Shown here: positions 33,638-45,524 of the stretch, piece by piece
How the letters are laid out: each line of letters starts with the position of its first letter
How positions within the stretch are numbered: position 1 is the stretch's first letter
Assembly (NCBI GenBank): GCA_037176725.1
Contig: JAZBRS010000050.1
Location: 15,580,001-15,644,000 of the forward strand
DNA length: 64,000 nt
Reading direction: 5' to 3'
From: Posidonia oceanica
Taxonomy: Eukaryota; Streptophyta; Magnoliopsida; Alismatales; Posidoniaceae
Translations under genes and position numbers: made by a program
Notes under the pieces: model-generated
Seen by the model: the letters and a program-made list of their open reading frames with translations, nothing else
What the model was told of the DNA's origin: nothing
Databases searched by the model: none

Positions 33638-35014
33638 TGTGATGATCTAATCCCATATTGTTTAATGAGAAGTAATGAGTGGGGACTATATAGCTATGAA
33701 CCACATTATCACAAGGTGGGTCATATGACCCATCCAAATTATAAGAAACCCCTTTAATTATCATGTTTTTTTTTTAAATTACACTACTTTAACAAATTAC
33801 GATGACCCACTCCACCTGCCACTTTAAGAAACTTCTCATTTTGTGAAAAACACAATATATTAGTTAAAAGCATTGACATTATTTTTTAAGAACTAGGGAG
33901 GCCACGACATGGCTAGGAAGAGAAGATGAATTTTCATCATTTTCGATTTAATATTTTCAACATAGTGATTGATTTGTTAATCAATGAGCTTAATGATCGC
34001 TTTAGCGAAAGAAGCACAAAATTGCTTCTATGTGTTGTATATCTTGATCTAAGTGGAAGTTTTGCCTCTTTTGATAGAAAGAAGTTTATTAAATTTATAT
34101 AATTTTATCCTTCTGATTTCTGTAGCAAAGAATTTGATAAACTTAGGAATCAGCTTGATACATATATATTAGATGTCCGTAGTAATCCTAAATTCGTCAA
34201 TGTGAAAGGCATTTCTGGACTTATTTAGAAACTTGTGGAATTGAAGATGGATCGTGTTTATTTTCTTATATATCAACTTTTGAAGTTAGCATTGCTTCTT
34301 TCCATTACTACTGCTTCTATAGAAAAAGTATTCTCTGCAATAAGTATCAAAAAAATCAACTTGCGTAACAAAATGAGAGATAGGTTCATTAATGATTGTC
34401 TAGTTGCTTATATTAAGCGAGATGTAGTTGATGAAATTGACAACAAGACCATCATGAAGCAATTTCAGAATATGTGATCTCATCATGGAACTTTGTAATG
34501 TAATCAATACTTTTATTTTTATTTATAATTTTAATATACGAAAATTTTCAATAGCAAGCGGAGCGTATGAGCATCTGTTGTTAAAAAGCTTTGAGAAAAA
34601 AAACAAACCACAAGCCCCTCCCCCTGCATGTGGCAAGAGTAATCTGATGGGACGTGCTGCGGTCAACCATAGCTGAAAACTCATCTTGTAATATAATGCA
34701 TGTCTTTTTGTTTAATAATTTAATTTTTTATGTAATCATTAGACTTTTATATGAACCACCCTTTAAAATTTTCTGGTTCCGCCACTGTAGCTATGAGCCT
34801 ATATTAGAATATCTTACGACTTAAGCATTTTTCCAATGATACGAAAATAAACGGGCTCTGATTTAAGTAAGTCATGGATCGAGTGGACCTTAGACTCAGA
34901 TCTGAGCAGCCAACTAGCTGAAAATGTGGGGAAATGAGAGTACCTACATTGTCTGGTGATCTTGGCTTGAACCTTGATGAGGGCATTAAGATTTTAAGTG
35001 GGGGAGAATGTAAT
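33638..35014 (+). repeat. TRIM-like short LTR element (first unit), interrupted by hAT
   Basis: An LTR-like start TGTGATGATCTAATCCCATA at 33,638 is cut by the hAT at 33,700-34,788 and resumes GCCTATATTAGAATATCTTA. A purine tract GTGGGGGAGAATGTAAT ends the block. It is related to the LTRs at 39,026-39,236 and 39,355-39,519. There are no coding sequences, as is usual for TRIMs. Confidence 0.5.
33700..34788 (+). mobile_element. hAT deletion derivative with transposase C-terminus, copy 1, TSD AGCTATGA
   Basis: The flanks are AGCTATGA at 33,692-33,699 and 34,789-34,796, the 8-bp duplication expected for hAT. The right end reads GGTTCCGCCACTG (inverted CAGTGGCGGAACC). The left terminus has lost its first bases and begins ACCACATTATC. 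The coding remnant 33,926-34,477 reads HHFRFNIFNIVIDLLINELN, then a TAA, and ends with the hAT dimerisation region (LLLSITTASIEKVFSAISIK). The N-terminal and catalytic regions are missing. Its relative is the fuller element at 39,972-43,430. Confidence 0.8.
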
Positions 35015-37597
35015 TGTAGATATCCCATTTTCGCATTTCCCAGAGTTCATAGAGGATAGGAACTTATGAGGCACCCAGATCACACAACTAAGGCTTAATA
35101 ACATATTTTCCGGAGTTTTCATGATCTACTTAAAAACAATGCTTGATCCTACTTGACTTAAGGTTGTTGGCTGTGGCAGAGCTGACACACTCAGACTCGC
35201 GGCAAGTCTGAGTACCTTGAGCACACTTTATCCCACTCAAATCCGTAGCAGATTTGAGTTAAAGAAGATGTTTTTATGATTTCATGAGATATCTGAAGTT
35301 TTATGGGCTTTTAATCGAGTTTTCTGGATTAAACTTAAAAGACAGGGTTAAAAATACAAAAGACGTTGCTAGTTGCCAGCTGGGGAGGCGACTGGGATAG
35401 GCGCCATGTCAACAGACGACTAACCTAAGCGCCATTCTAAGCGGCGACTGACTATCGTGGGCTCTGTCAACCGTCTCCTGCAGTTGTTTTTGACGTTTGT
35501 GTCCCACAACCCCACCAACAGCTAAGCGCCAACCTAACAGGCGATTAACGGTCGCGGAACTGCTACGATTATTTCCCACGATCCCTTTGACTGTTAGGCG
35601 TCAACCTAACCGGCGACTAACTATCATGGCTCCCGTTAATCGAATTTCTACGGTTTTCTCCACGTTTTCTTGGGCGGTTGCTAGCCTTAGTCGCTTACCC
35701 ATGCGGCGATTGGCCATAACTGCCACTTTTTCTAGAAATTTCTATGTGTTAATCACACACACCCCTTAGAGTCTATAAATAGACCACGTGAGTCAGTGTT
35801 TAATCTGGCCAGTAGAAATTTTAAGAGAGAGGCAGGGCCTTGTCAATTTTGTAAGCCACCTTTAGAGAGCTAAATTTCCAATCCAGAAACTCTATTTCCT
35901 ATCCTTAAGAGGTCACCAACCTAAGCTTCTATCTTCGATCCCAGAGATCCTGAGCCAAGCTAGAGCTCCGACCGTGCCTCCACTTCTACTCCACTGCAAA
36001 CAACACGAGGGTGAAGGGAGTATTCTTCCAATCTAATTTCTCATTTCATATTGCATTCCTTAAAATAGGACCCATAGCATATGCATGCGGGGAACAATCC
36101 CCAGTTAGTATTAGGTTTAATTGCTTATGTTATTTTCTGTCTACTTTTATTAACATTTACTACACTTGAACTAATCGACATCTTTTATTTTCATTTGTTT
36201 TGAAGGAAAGGAAATTGATTACATAACACGAAGGAGCCGCTGGACGACATCCTGCCGTCGATCCATTGATTCAAGTACTCACAGCTTCATCATCTCCCCC
36301 CAAGGTGTCTTGTCTACCCAAAGGCGAGTGGCGATCACAACGAAAGTTGACGACGTACGTGGAGGCGCAGTCATCTTCAACTCAAGCACCCCAAAAATCC
36401 ATCCACAGAAACGGGAAAAGTTTCTGGCGATCACGGTGGGACTCGGCTTTAGCCAACCCCCGTGCTACGTAAGTCAATTCCTTCATTCCTTTCCATTATT
36501 CTCATAGATTTAGGAGTAGTTTTTTGGATTCGGGTGATCGTACGCTTAGGTTTTCACGATACCCCTAACATTTTCCCATTTTTTTCTGTTTTTGACATCA
36601 GTAAAATCCCAAGCTCCAACAGCTAGGGCTATTTTACTGAGGTCAGAAGACTGTGCTGTGAGCCGCCTACCCGAGACGTGCCTGTTTTAGCCGCACCTCC
36701 ATAGGGCGACTAACGGAGACGCCATTTATACAGGCAACTTCACCAGTCCGTTTTTTTATTGCAGATCTTTGGTTTTTCTTTTTGTATTCTGTGCTGTATT
36801 TTTAGATCTGCAGTAGCATAAAATTTTTTTTTTTAAACGACTCTCCATGTCCATTGTGTTTTAGCTTTTTAACAGTTTTTAGATTTGCTTGCGTCCACCC
36901 TTAAGGTAGAAACTAATTGTTTAAGTATTAAAGTGGAAGTTCCTTGAAGAAGTCTTCCTCTAGCTAGAACAGTTAACCTGAGCGAACCCGGGCCAGCGCA
37001 AGTCGCTCTCCCATACTCAGCGTTAACTGCAATAGTTAGATCAAGATCTCGAGGTGTCCCAAGTATTGTTGTTGGCTCCCCTCTTTCCCTGAGCCTGAGC
37101 CAATAGTGAAACTTGGTAGATACTGTACACTTTAGTATTTCGTGTTTACTTCCTGTTTTGTGGTTTGCTAAGTGCCGAGCCTAAGGACAAAATCCTAGGT
37201 GGAGGGTCCCTCTTTAGAGAGACAAGCCCCCCATCTAGGCCCCTCTTGGTGGACCCTAAAGAAGGTCAAGGAGGAGTACCCTAAAGCCAACCAATCCCAG
37301 TTACTTGTGACCCACGTAGGTTTAATTAATTAAACTATTAATTAAACACTTAAACAAGTAAAAACAACGCACTGTTTGAAACCTGCTTTTATTTTTTTCC
37401 TGACTGTTGTGTGGTCTGTCCAAGACAGTCCTGGTTTGCTGACTGAACAGAAGGCATAGCCGCCTGTTTAGAAGGTGTCTCGCTCAGCCGCCAGTGTAAA
37501 CAGCGACTTGTTTGGCCGCCTGTATTACAGGCGACTACAGGGGAACCTTTCGTTTCAGTACATTGCTTACAGGGGTTTATCTATATTACTGTTCACA
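35015..37597 (+). mobile_element. Putative solo LTR, 2,583 bp, between duplicated blocks
   Basis: Starts TGTAGATATCCCATTTTCGC and ends TACTGTTCACA, plausible TG...CA ends. A TATA box (TCTATAAATAG, 35,772-35,782) lies about 760 bp in, as in an LTR promoter. No gag or pol is present. The flanks are not a simple duplication: GTAAT on the left, AGGTT on the right. The two sides are instead copies of one 1.43-kb block. GGCGACT/AGCGCC palindromic modules recur at 35,383-35,725, 36,655-36,730 and 37,450-37,545. Orientation and class are inferred. Confidence 0.6.
35772..35782 (+). promoter_or_regulatory. TATA box of the putative LTR
   Basis: TCTATAAATAG is a consensus plant TATA element. It is followed by a G-box-like CCACGTGA at 35,783-35,790 and a leader without ATG-rich sequence. 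Confidence 0.5.
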
Positions 37598-37600
37598 AGG

Positions 37601-39031
37601 TTTATTATCAAGGAAACGAAAAATCACCTAACTAGTTCCATTCACATAGAGATACATGTGATGATCTAATCCCATATTGTTTAATGAGAAGTAATGAGTG
37701 GGGACTATATAGCAGAGCCACATTATCACAAGGTGGGTCATATGACCCATCCAAATTATAAGAAACCCCTTTAATTATCATGTTTTTTTTTTAAATTACA
37801 CTACTTTAACAAATTACGATGACCCACTCCACCTGCCACTTTAAGAAACTTCTCATTTTGTGAAAAACACAATATATTAGTTAAAAGCATTGACATTATT
37901 TTTTAAGAACTAGGGAGGCCACGACATGGCTAGGAAGAGAAGATGAATTTTCATCATTTTCGATTTAATATTTTCAACATAGTGATTGATTTGTTAATCA
38001 ATGAACTTAATGATCGCTTTAGCGAAAGAAGCACAAAATTGCTTCTATGTGTTGTATATCTTGATCTAAGTGGAAGTTTTGCCTCTTTTGATAGAAAGAA
38101 GTTTATTAAACTTATATAATTTTATCCTTCTGATTTCTGTAGCAAAGAATTTGATAAACTTAGGAATCAGCTTGATACATATATATTAGATGTCCGTAGT
38201 AATCCTAAATTCGTCAATGTGAAAGGCATTTCTGGACTTATTTAGAAACTTGTGGAATTGAAGATGGATCGTGTTTATTTTCTTATATATCAACTTTTGA
38301 AGTTAGCATTGCTTCTTTCCATTACTACTGCTTCTATAGAAAAAGTATTCTCTGCAATAAGTATCAAAAAAATCAACTTGCGTAACAAAATGAGAGATAG
38401 GTTCATTAATGATTGTCTAGTTGCTTATATTAAGCGAGATGTAGTTGATGAAATTGACAACAAGACCATCATGAGGCAATTTCAGAATATGTGATCTCAT
38501 AATGGAACTTTGTAATGTAAGCGATACTTTTATTTTTATTTATAATTTTAATATACGAAAATTTTCAACAGCAAGCAGAGCGTATGAGCATCTGTTGTTA
38601 AAAAGCTTTGAGAAAAAAAACAAACCACAAGCCCCTCCCCCTGCATGTGGCAAGAGTAATCTGATGGGACGTGCTGCGGTCAACCATAGCTGAAAACTCA
38701 TCTTTTAATATAATGCATGTCTTTTTGTTTAATAATTTAATTTTTTATGTAATCATTAGACTTTTATATGAACCACCCTTTAAAATTTTCTGGTTCCGCC
38801 ACTGTAGCTATGAGCCTATATTAGAATATCTTACGACTTAAGCATTTTTCCAATGATACGAAAATAAACGGGCTCTGATTTAAGTAAGTCATGGATCGAG
38901 TGGACCTTAGACTCAGATCTGAGCAGCCAACTAGCTGAAAATGTGGGGAAATGAGAGTACCTACATTGTCTGGTGATCTTGGCTTGAACCTTGATGAGGG
39001 CATTAAGATTTTAAGTGGGGGAGAATGTAAT
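37601..39031. repeat. Duplicated 1.43-kb block, copy 2
   Basis: Second copy of 33,582-35,014. On its right the sequence continues TGACCCTGCTAGT, the unbroken TRIM LTR, so the right edge of this copy shows the site without the large LTR. Confidence 0.88.
37713..38804 (+). mobile_element. hAT deletion derivative, copy 2
   Basis: Duplicate of 33,700-34,788 with the same transposase C-terminal remnant (38,252-38,494) and the same TAA upstream. Its left edge differs from copy 1: here CAGAGCCACATT is kept and the left TSD is reduced to TAG. The right flank TAGCTATGA is intact. Confidence 0.78.
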
Positions 39032-39519
39032 GACCCTGCTAGTATGTATAATCCTACATCGCTTAATGAGAAGTAATGAGTAGAGGCTATATAGCCATGA
39101 ACTTATACTAAAGTACCTTACGGTTTAAGCATTTTTCTAATGATATGGAAATGAGAGGGTTCTGGTTAGATAGGTCATGGACTATGGTCACGGATCGCAA
39201 GCCAAGCTGATTGGGCCTTGAGCTTGGGTCGTGACACAGTGGTATTAGAGAAGCCAACTGTTACATAAAATGTAGGGAAATAAGAGTACCTACATCGCCT
39301 AGTGATCTTGGCTTGGTCATTGACGAGAGCGTCAAGAGTTTAAGTAAGGGAGAATGTAATGATCTTGCTAGTGTGTATAGTCCCACGTTATTTAGTGAGA
39401 AGTGATGAGTGAAGTCTATATCGTCATACGCCTATACTAGAGTATCTTATGACTTAAATATTTTTCCAATGACACGGAAATAGAAGAATTTTGGTTTAAA
39501 TAGGTCATAGTCTATGACA
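39026..39519 (+). mobile_element. TRIM-like element: LTR, 118-bp interior, LTR
   Basis: LTR 39,026-39,236 starts TGTAATGACCC and ends GGGTCGTGACA. Three bases later comes TGGTATTAGAG (39,240-39,250), close to the tRNA-iMet primer site. The short interior ends in AAGTAAGGGAGAA, a purine tract, and a second LTR starts TGTAATGATCTTG at 39,355 and ends near TATGACA at 39,519. With the unit at 33,638 this makes a head-to-tail chain of LTRs. No protein is encoded. Confidence 0.65.
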
Positions 39520-39971
39520 GGAACGAGACATTGCACATCATTTACTAGTTTATGATCTTAATTAGATAGATGGATTGTGGAGATATTCTCCCGTTCATCC
39601 GTAATCTACTTTGTCACAAATGTATCTAACAGAAATTAATAATTGTTGGAGAATAGTTGATTAGCAATTCCCACACCTGTCTCTATCACTTTCTACTAGG
39701 GGGGAGGGGCTGCTAAACCAAGCACCCAACCCCACGCAGGATTTTCCATATTCCAACCAAGGGTCCATTTGTTTGGATCCAAGATTATTTAATCATTGAT
39801 AGTGGAATAGTACTCAACCAATGGCTATGCTATGTGGAATGAAAAAAAAACATAAATGGAAGAAAATTCGAAAGAAGTGGGATTTTTGGATTATTAGATG
39901 TCAGGACACTGTTTGACCTTTTTCTAAACTAAACTAAGAAAAAGTCAAAGAAATTTCACTTTAGATACATT
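39520..39971. other. Unassigned spacer
   Basis: AT-rich sequence with no features beyond the final GATACATT, one copy of the degenerate hAT target duplication. Confidence 0.5.
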
Positions 39972-40098
39972 CAGTGGCGGAGTTAGGAAATTTTGAAGGA
40001 TAGATCAAATAAAAGTCTAATAATTGGAAAAAAAAATACTAAATAAAAAGACATGTATTATATTAAAATTATAAATAACAATAAAAGTAACACTTACA

Positions 40099-42482
40099 TT
40101 ACAAAATTCCACGATGATATCGTATACTCTGAAATCGTTCCATGATAGTCTTGTTGTCAATCTCATCGACTACATCTCGCTTAATGTAAGCAACTAAACA
40201 ATCATTCATGAACCTATCTCCCATTCTGTTACGCAAACGAGTTTTTATGATATTCATTGTAGAGAATACTCTTTCCACAGAAGCAGTAGCAATAGGAAGA
40301 AGCAATGCTAATTTCAAAAGTCGATATATAAGAAAATAAACACGATCCATCTTTAATTCCATAACTTTCTAAGCAAGTCCAGAAATGCCTTTCACATTGG
40401 CAAATTTAGGATTACCATGGACATCTAATATATATGCATCAAGCTGATTTTCAAGTCTATCAAATTCTTTACTACAGAAATCAGAAGGATAAAGTTGTGC
40501 AAGTTTAATTAACTTCTCTTTATCGAAAGAAGCAAAATTGTCACTTGGATCAAGACATGCAACACATAGAAGCAATTCTGTGCTTCTATTGCTAAAACGA
40601 TCATTGAGCTCATTGATTAACAAATCAATCACAGTATTGAAAATATCAAATCGAAAATAATGAAGATTCATCTTCTCTTCCTGACCACATCGTGGTCTCC
40701 TTGGTTCTTGGGAAAACATAACCATGCTTTAACTTCTATATTGTGTTTTTTACAAAATGAACATACTTTTAAAAGCAAAGACTCCCATTCATTGTCATCA
40801 TTTCTTAAAGAATTTAACCGTCTTCAAGAAACTTTCAATAAATTAATAGCATTCACGATATCTTGATCCTTTCTCTGTAATGCATCTGATAAATCACATG
40901 TAATTCCTAAAATTGTTTTCATCAAGTGCAACATAAACACAAAGTCAAATGTCTACATAAGGTTCAAATAGGTATTTGCCAGTCTCTTTATCTTTGCATT
41001 TTCACTATCAATTTTAAGGATTTGAAGAACATTTACAACTGATGAAAACATATGAGTTAAATTCATTAAAACAACATAATGTGAACCCCAACGTGTTTCA
41101 CTAACTCTTTTGACTCCAAGTTCTTGATTTTTACCTGTGCCATTTTTAGCTTCCCCAAATTCAAGTTCTTTAGCCACTTTTTCAACTTCTTTAGCCCTAA
41201 GAGTATCACGACGCTTGCATGAATCTCCAACACAATTCATTACCATGGAAATTATATCAAAGAATGAAGCAACTTCTACATGATTTTCTACAACTGCTAC
41301 AAGTATCAACTGAAGCTGATGAGCAAAACAATGAATATAGAAAGCACAAGGATTTTCTTTTAGAATCAAATTCTTTAACCCATTAAACTCTCCTTGTATG
41401 TTGCTAGCACCATCATAACCTTGACCGCACAAATTGGTAATGTTAAGTCCAAATGTACACAATAAATCACAAATGGCATTTTTAAGTGACAAAGTACGTG
41501 TGTCACTAACATGCACAAGGTTCAGAAAACGCTCAATGATATAGCAATTTCTGTTTACATAGCGTAATACTACCGCCATTTGTTTTTTTGATGCTATATC
41601 ACGAGATTCATCAACTAGAATAGTATAAAAATTATCACCAATATCTTTAACAATCTATTTAGATGTTTCACTTGCTAATACAGACACAATATCCTTCTAA
41701 ATGTCTGGTGATATTAGTTTGTTATTCCCTAGAGCATTGTTCAACAAAACTTTTCTAATTTCTTCATTATGTACACCACTTCAATAATTCAAGAAAATTT
41801 TCTTGATTTGAGGACTTTTCAGATTCATCATGACCACGAAAAGGTAAACCTTTATGTAAGAGAAAACGTATGTAATTAATTGAAGCACTCAAACGAACAC
41901 TGTATTTCTTTTTATCTTTTTCTGATTACTTAGAGATAGAAATAGAAATACTTTGTTCCTCATTTATTAGAGCCATACACTTCAACCTAGATGAATTATG
42001 CAAACTGTTGTGCTTCCTAACATGATTATATAACATCTGCTTGTTATTCCAAGCATTAAATCCCCTTGTCACGAAAGCTAGATCAACACCTACTTCTGGA
42101 CAAACATAACAAAACAAACAAAAAGCAGCATCTTTCTTCACACTGTACTTCAACCAATCATTAAACTCAGCAAGCCACTCAACATTGAAACGGCGTTTGT
42201 AGTTTCCAAACATGGTATATGGATAATCATGTCCTCGGGGTCGACAAGGACCTTTTTGCAAATATACTCGTCGTATTCTATCTTGCTATTAACATGATAA
42301 CTTGCTATAAGTGGTCTTAAACCAGGATCTGAAATTAAAATTTCAATTTGGAATTCAGAACAAACTTTCTTTAAACTTGAAGATGGTGGCTGATTACATT
42401 CTTGATTACTAGTAGTAGAACTAGGTTTACTTCCCATTGATGATCCCTCTAAACGCCTCTTTTTTATCAAATATTTATCCAT
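40099..42482 (-). pseudogene. hAT transposase, TTF zinc finger plus DUF4371-like plus hAT dimerisation
   Basis: The N-terminus starts MDKYLIKKRRLEGSS. A frameshift near 42,200 leads into the TTF-type finger (FNVEWLAEFNDWLKYSVKKD, AAFCLFCYVC, GFNAWNN). The DUF4371 core is broken at 41,580-41,925. It then reads ICDLLCTFGLNITNLCGQGY, DGASNIQGEFNGL and FYIHCFAHQLQLILVAV (41,579-40,953). Another break lies near 40,730-40,950. The C-terminus has a TAG at about 40,370 and the dimerisation region MELKMDRVYFLIYRLLKLAL, then TASVERVFSTMN. Intact proteins of this type cut and insert hAT elements. Several frameshifts and stops make this one inactive. Confidence 0.85.
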
Positions 42483-42799
42483 ATCTGTCTACAAAATACA
42501 ACTACTTCACAATTATATTGTAAAAAATCACATTGCAATTTACATAAAATAAACATAAACATTGAATAAACGTAGGATTAAGTTTTTTGAAAAATATATA
42601 GACAGAACAAAATCTGATTGAGTTAAACATTTGAATAAACATTGATTAAACATTGCAATATTTTATCTGAGCAAAACCAATACCCTAACTTGACCGAAAC
42701 AATAAATAAACATTGCAATAAACATTAATTTTACTTGGGGTCCATTTAATAATCAGGTTTGGGGTCTGGAAAATTGGGGTTCATTCAATAATCAATCTA

Positions 42800-43290
42800 T
42801 TGTTGGACGGAAAAAAGAAAACAATCATATCTTTGAATTCCCAACTTCGCAGAGGGCGTGAGACCGTGAGTGGAGCGGCGAGGGCGAAGCGGAGGTCGGA
42901 GGGTGAGGGCGGACGCCGCGGACCGGCGGAGGGTGCGAGCAGAGGCAGGTTAGTGGAGGGCGGACGTCGCGGACCGGCAAGGGGCGAGGGCAGAGGGCGA
43001 TGGCTAACGGCCGACGAGGCTGTAGAGCGGACTGTGGAGGGCGAGGGGCGAGGGCGAAGGGCGAAGGGCGAGAAGGGGCTGCAAACCTGCAATCTGTAGA
43101 GTGAAGGGCAAGGACGGCAGTGCGAGGGCGAGACGGGGCTGCAGACCTAAGTCTGTAGAGCGAAGGGCGAGGGCGGCGGTGCGAGGGCTAGGGCAAGAGC
43201 GGAGAGGGGAGGACGGAGGGCGAGGGCAAGAGCGGAGGGTGGAGTCGAGACTCGAGACTCGAGGGAGAATGTTATATGGCATGTGGGTCA
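42800..43290. repeat. GC-rich direct repeats at the hAT promoter end
   Basis: The surroundings are AT-rich, but here GAGGGCGAGGG units dominate. A unit containing GGGCGGACG(C/T)CGCGGACCGGC occurs at about 42,907 and 42,959, and GTAGAGCGAAGGGCGAGGGC types recur at 43,080-43,250. Long frames on both strands are by-products of the composition. Confidence 0.75.
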
Positions 43291-43438
43291 GAGTCACAAG
43301 GTGGGTCATTGTACCTTAGTTGGATGGTGTAAAATTTTCCAAATGTACATAATAAGAAGATTTTTTTTTAATTTGAGTGGATCATGTGACCCACCTTGTC
43401 TATATGTGACTCTGCCACTAGGTACACTGACGTTCTAC

Positions 43439-45521
43439 CTACCCTGATGGATTGGATGATCGAGAGATGGACACAATATATAATTATTTTACGAAAGTGG
43501 CAAAACGAAGAGTTTAGAATCTTTGGATGGTTTTCAAGATCAAGATAGGATGCAACGAAGTTGTGGTTTGTAATACATATATCCCCGTTTTGCACCTGCC
43601 CTCACGTTTCTTCTTGCCCATGTGTAATTTTTAAACAGAGCCATGAGTACGTAGAATCACATGCTCGCTAGGCACTGGCACATGTCTGCATGTGCCAGCA
43701 CATGACCAGCACACTAGCACTGCTTGGGAGGTCAAATGACTAAAAAACCTCATAGAAATAGCTCGCGTCTTTCATTTTAGTGTAATAGGAGAGGGATATG
43801 GCACATGCCCAAAATCCAAAAAACCATCAAGGTCTTAAATATCAAACTTAAATTGCTTCAGAACTTCTAGGAAAATTAATGTTATGCCTTTGTAGTGATA
43901 AAAAGGTTTTACTTCATAGATCAAATCCATCGGTTTAGTTTTTTTTTTTTTATATCATAATCAAATGATGAGAAAAAATGGACATCAACTTAAGATTTTG
44001 AACTATAAGCTCACCGAATCCATTCCCTTGTACAGTAACAAGGTACCTGATGTTAGCAGTATACATAGCATTGGAGTAGGAAGAAATGAAGACGTTTTTT
44101 GTAAACAGTAATAATTATCATATTTGTCTCACTGACTATAAAAAAATTATTCTTGTAGCGACAAATTAGATTTCTTATTTTTCTATTTAACTCTTTAATA
44201 TTCTATACAAGAATAATTATAAATAAAGCTATTAAAATCTCAAATCAAGCAACTGCTCCTCACAAGTATTGATATTATTTAAATTAAATTCTGTTGAGCA
44301 CGAACTTGATCTTGAAAGATCTCAATGCAATCAAAGGAGAGTGTGTAGTTAAGACGTAAAAAAAAACAAACGGTAAGATGTTGTTTTCCTTTGTCGCTGA
44401 AAACAATATTGCTGTGTATTAGATAATATTTTAGATGTTACGTAGGACCAATACATTACCACTAAATGAATAGTTTTGGGTCATCTGTGTGTGTGTGTGT
44501 GTGTGTGTGTGTGGATAATGATCCACCACTCAGATAATTGCATGTTCAACACTCAAGGTATGCTTGTACGAAGGTATGTGTGTGGTTGGATAATGATCCA
44601 CCACACAGATAAATGCATGTTCAACACTAAAGGTATGCTTGTACGAAGGTATGCTTATTCGACACTCAAGGTATGCTTGTACATTCGACACACATCAAGC
44701 AGTAATGCTTCGACAGTCGGAATTGACATCTGTTTGATTTGACCACGTTATGTAAATGTTAAAGATTAGGTCTTCTAACATTGGTTCTAGCATCCTCGTG
44801 CCGTGGTATCAATTTAAGATTGACGACATTTGCTTCCTTTGACTTTCGGGATGTAGAGGAGTTTCAGGAAACACAAGAGATGGAAGTTCTTTTTCCCCCT
44901 TTTTTATTGTACAAATTCAATTTTACAGGCATGGATGGACGTCGTAGGACTACGCCTGCAAAGATATGTGTTTTTCATTCTTTAGTATAGTTTCATCAAG
45001 AGTCACTTTTACGCCATCAAATTGGCCATTGGCCTGGGTGCTTTTTTTTTTTTTGTGAGAAGAGTGGCAAAGACAAAAATGATTTGGAACTGAAACTAAT
45101 ACCTTCAACAGAGAGAGGTAATCAGCTGTATTCATAGCAGAGGATAAAGACTACAAGTGACAAAAGATGCACGTCGTTCAGTCATGACAACAGAAGCAGT
45201 TGTTTTGAAGGACACGGAACTGATAACAGTGACATCTTGTCATCGTTAACTATTATGATGTTAAATAAACTGGTAAATAAACATCAACTATCAAAATTTA
45301 GAAATCTCGACAGGCTGTCTCTTGTGTCTTATTTGACACACAACCTTATGTCATGTTTCTTGTTTCCCATGTTCAATGCATGGAGAACGTGTGATGTGAA
45401 ATAAGAAGTCTAGCTCCAGTGAGATTCAAAGTATGTTTGCTTGCTGTTTCTAGAAGATGCAACTTCACTGTAATTACCATCTTCAACCAAAGAAGATGCA
45501 CACCTACCTACCGCTTGAAAC
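43439..45521. other. AT-rich stretch with microsatellite and 75-bp direct repeat
   Basis: No gene recognised. It holds a (GT)14 tract at 44,486-44,513, then a 75-bp direct repeat beginning GGATAATGATCCACCAC at 44,513 and 44,588 with GGTATGCTTGTACGAAGG and its variants. There is also a short palindrome, TGGCACATG/CATGTGCCA, near 43,676-43,698. Confidence 0.6.
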
Positions 45522-45524
45522 TAA

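Larger units (their letters stand above)
33582..35014. repeat. Duplicated 1.43-kb block, copy 1
   Basis: Matches 37,601-39,031 with about a dozen differences by eye. It holds a TRIM-like LTR start, a hAT deletion derivative and a TRIM internal end. Both copies share the same stop codons in the hAT frame, so the block was copied after the hAT had decayed. It stops at GAATGTAAT, exactly where the putative LTR begins. Confidence 0.88.
39972..43430 (-). mobile_element. hAT transposon (ZMYM1/TTF-finger type), near complete
   Basis: The plus-strand left end is CAGTGGCGGAGTTAG. The right end read in reverse is TAGTGGCAGAGTCACAT. The flanks GATACATT (39,964-39,971) and GGTACACT (43,431-43,438) agree in six of eight bases, an eroded duplication. 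It contains a minus-strand transposase pseudogene and a GC-rich repeat region at the promoter end. It is the parent family of the two deletion derivatives at 33,700 and 37,713. Confidence 0.78.

Noticed and set aside
36266..36507. Two overlapping frames in the putative LTR leader
   Set aside because: Short, overlapping, no similarity to gag; probably leader sequence.
35015..37597. Simple 5-bp TSD for the putative LTR
   Set aside because: Flanks GTAAT and AGGTT do not match; the block duplication explains the junctions better.
42781..43319. Arg/Gly-rich and Ser/Pro-rich frames
   Set aside because: By-products of GAGGGCGAGGG repeats; the real transposase start is at 42,482.
44476..44742. 88-codon frame across the GT microsatellite
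   Set aside because: Cys-Val repeat from (GT)n followed by a direct repeat; no domain.
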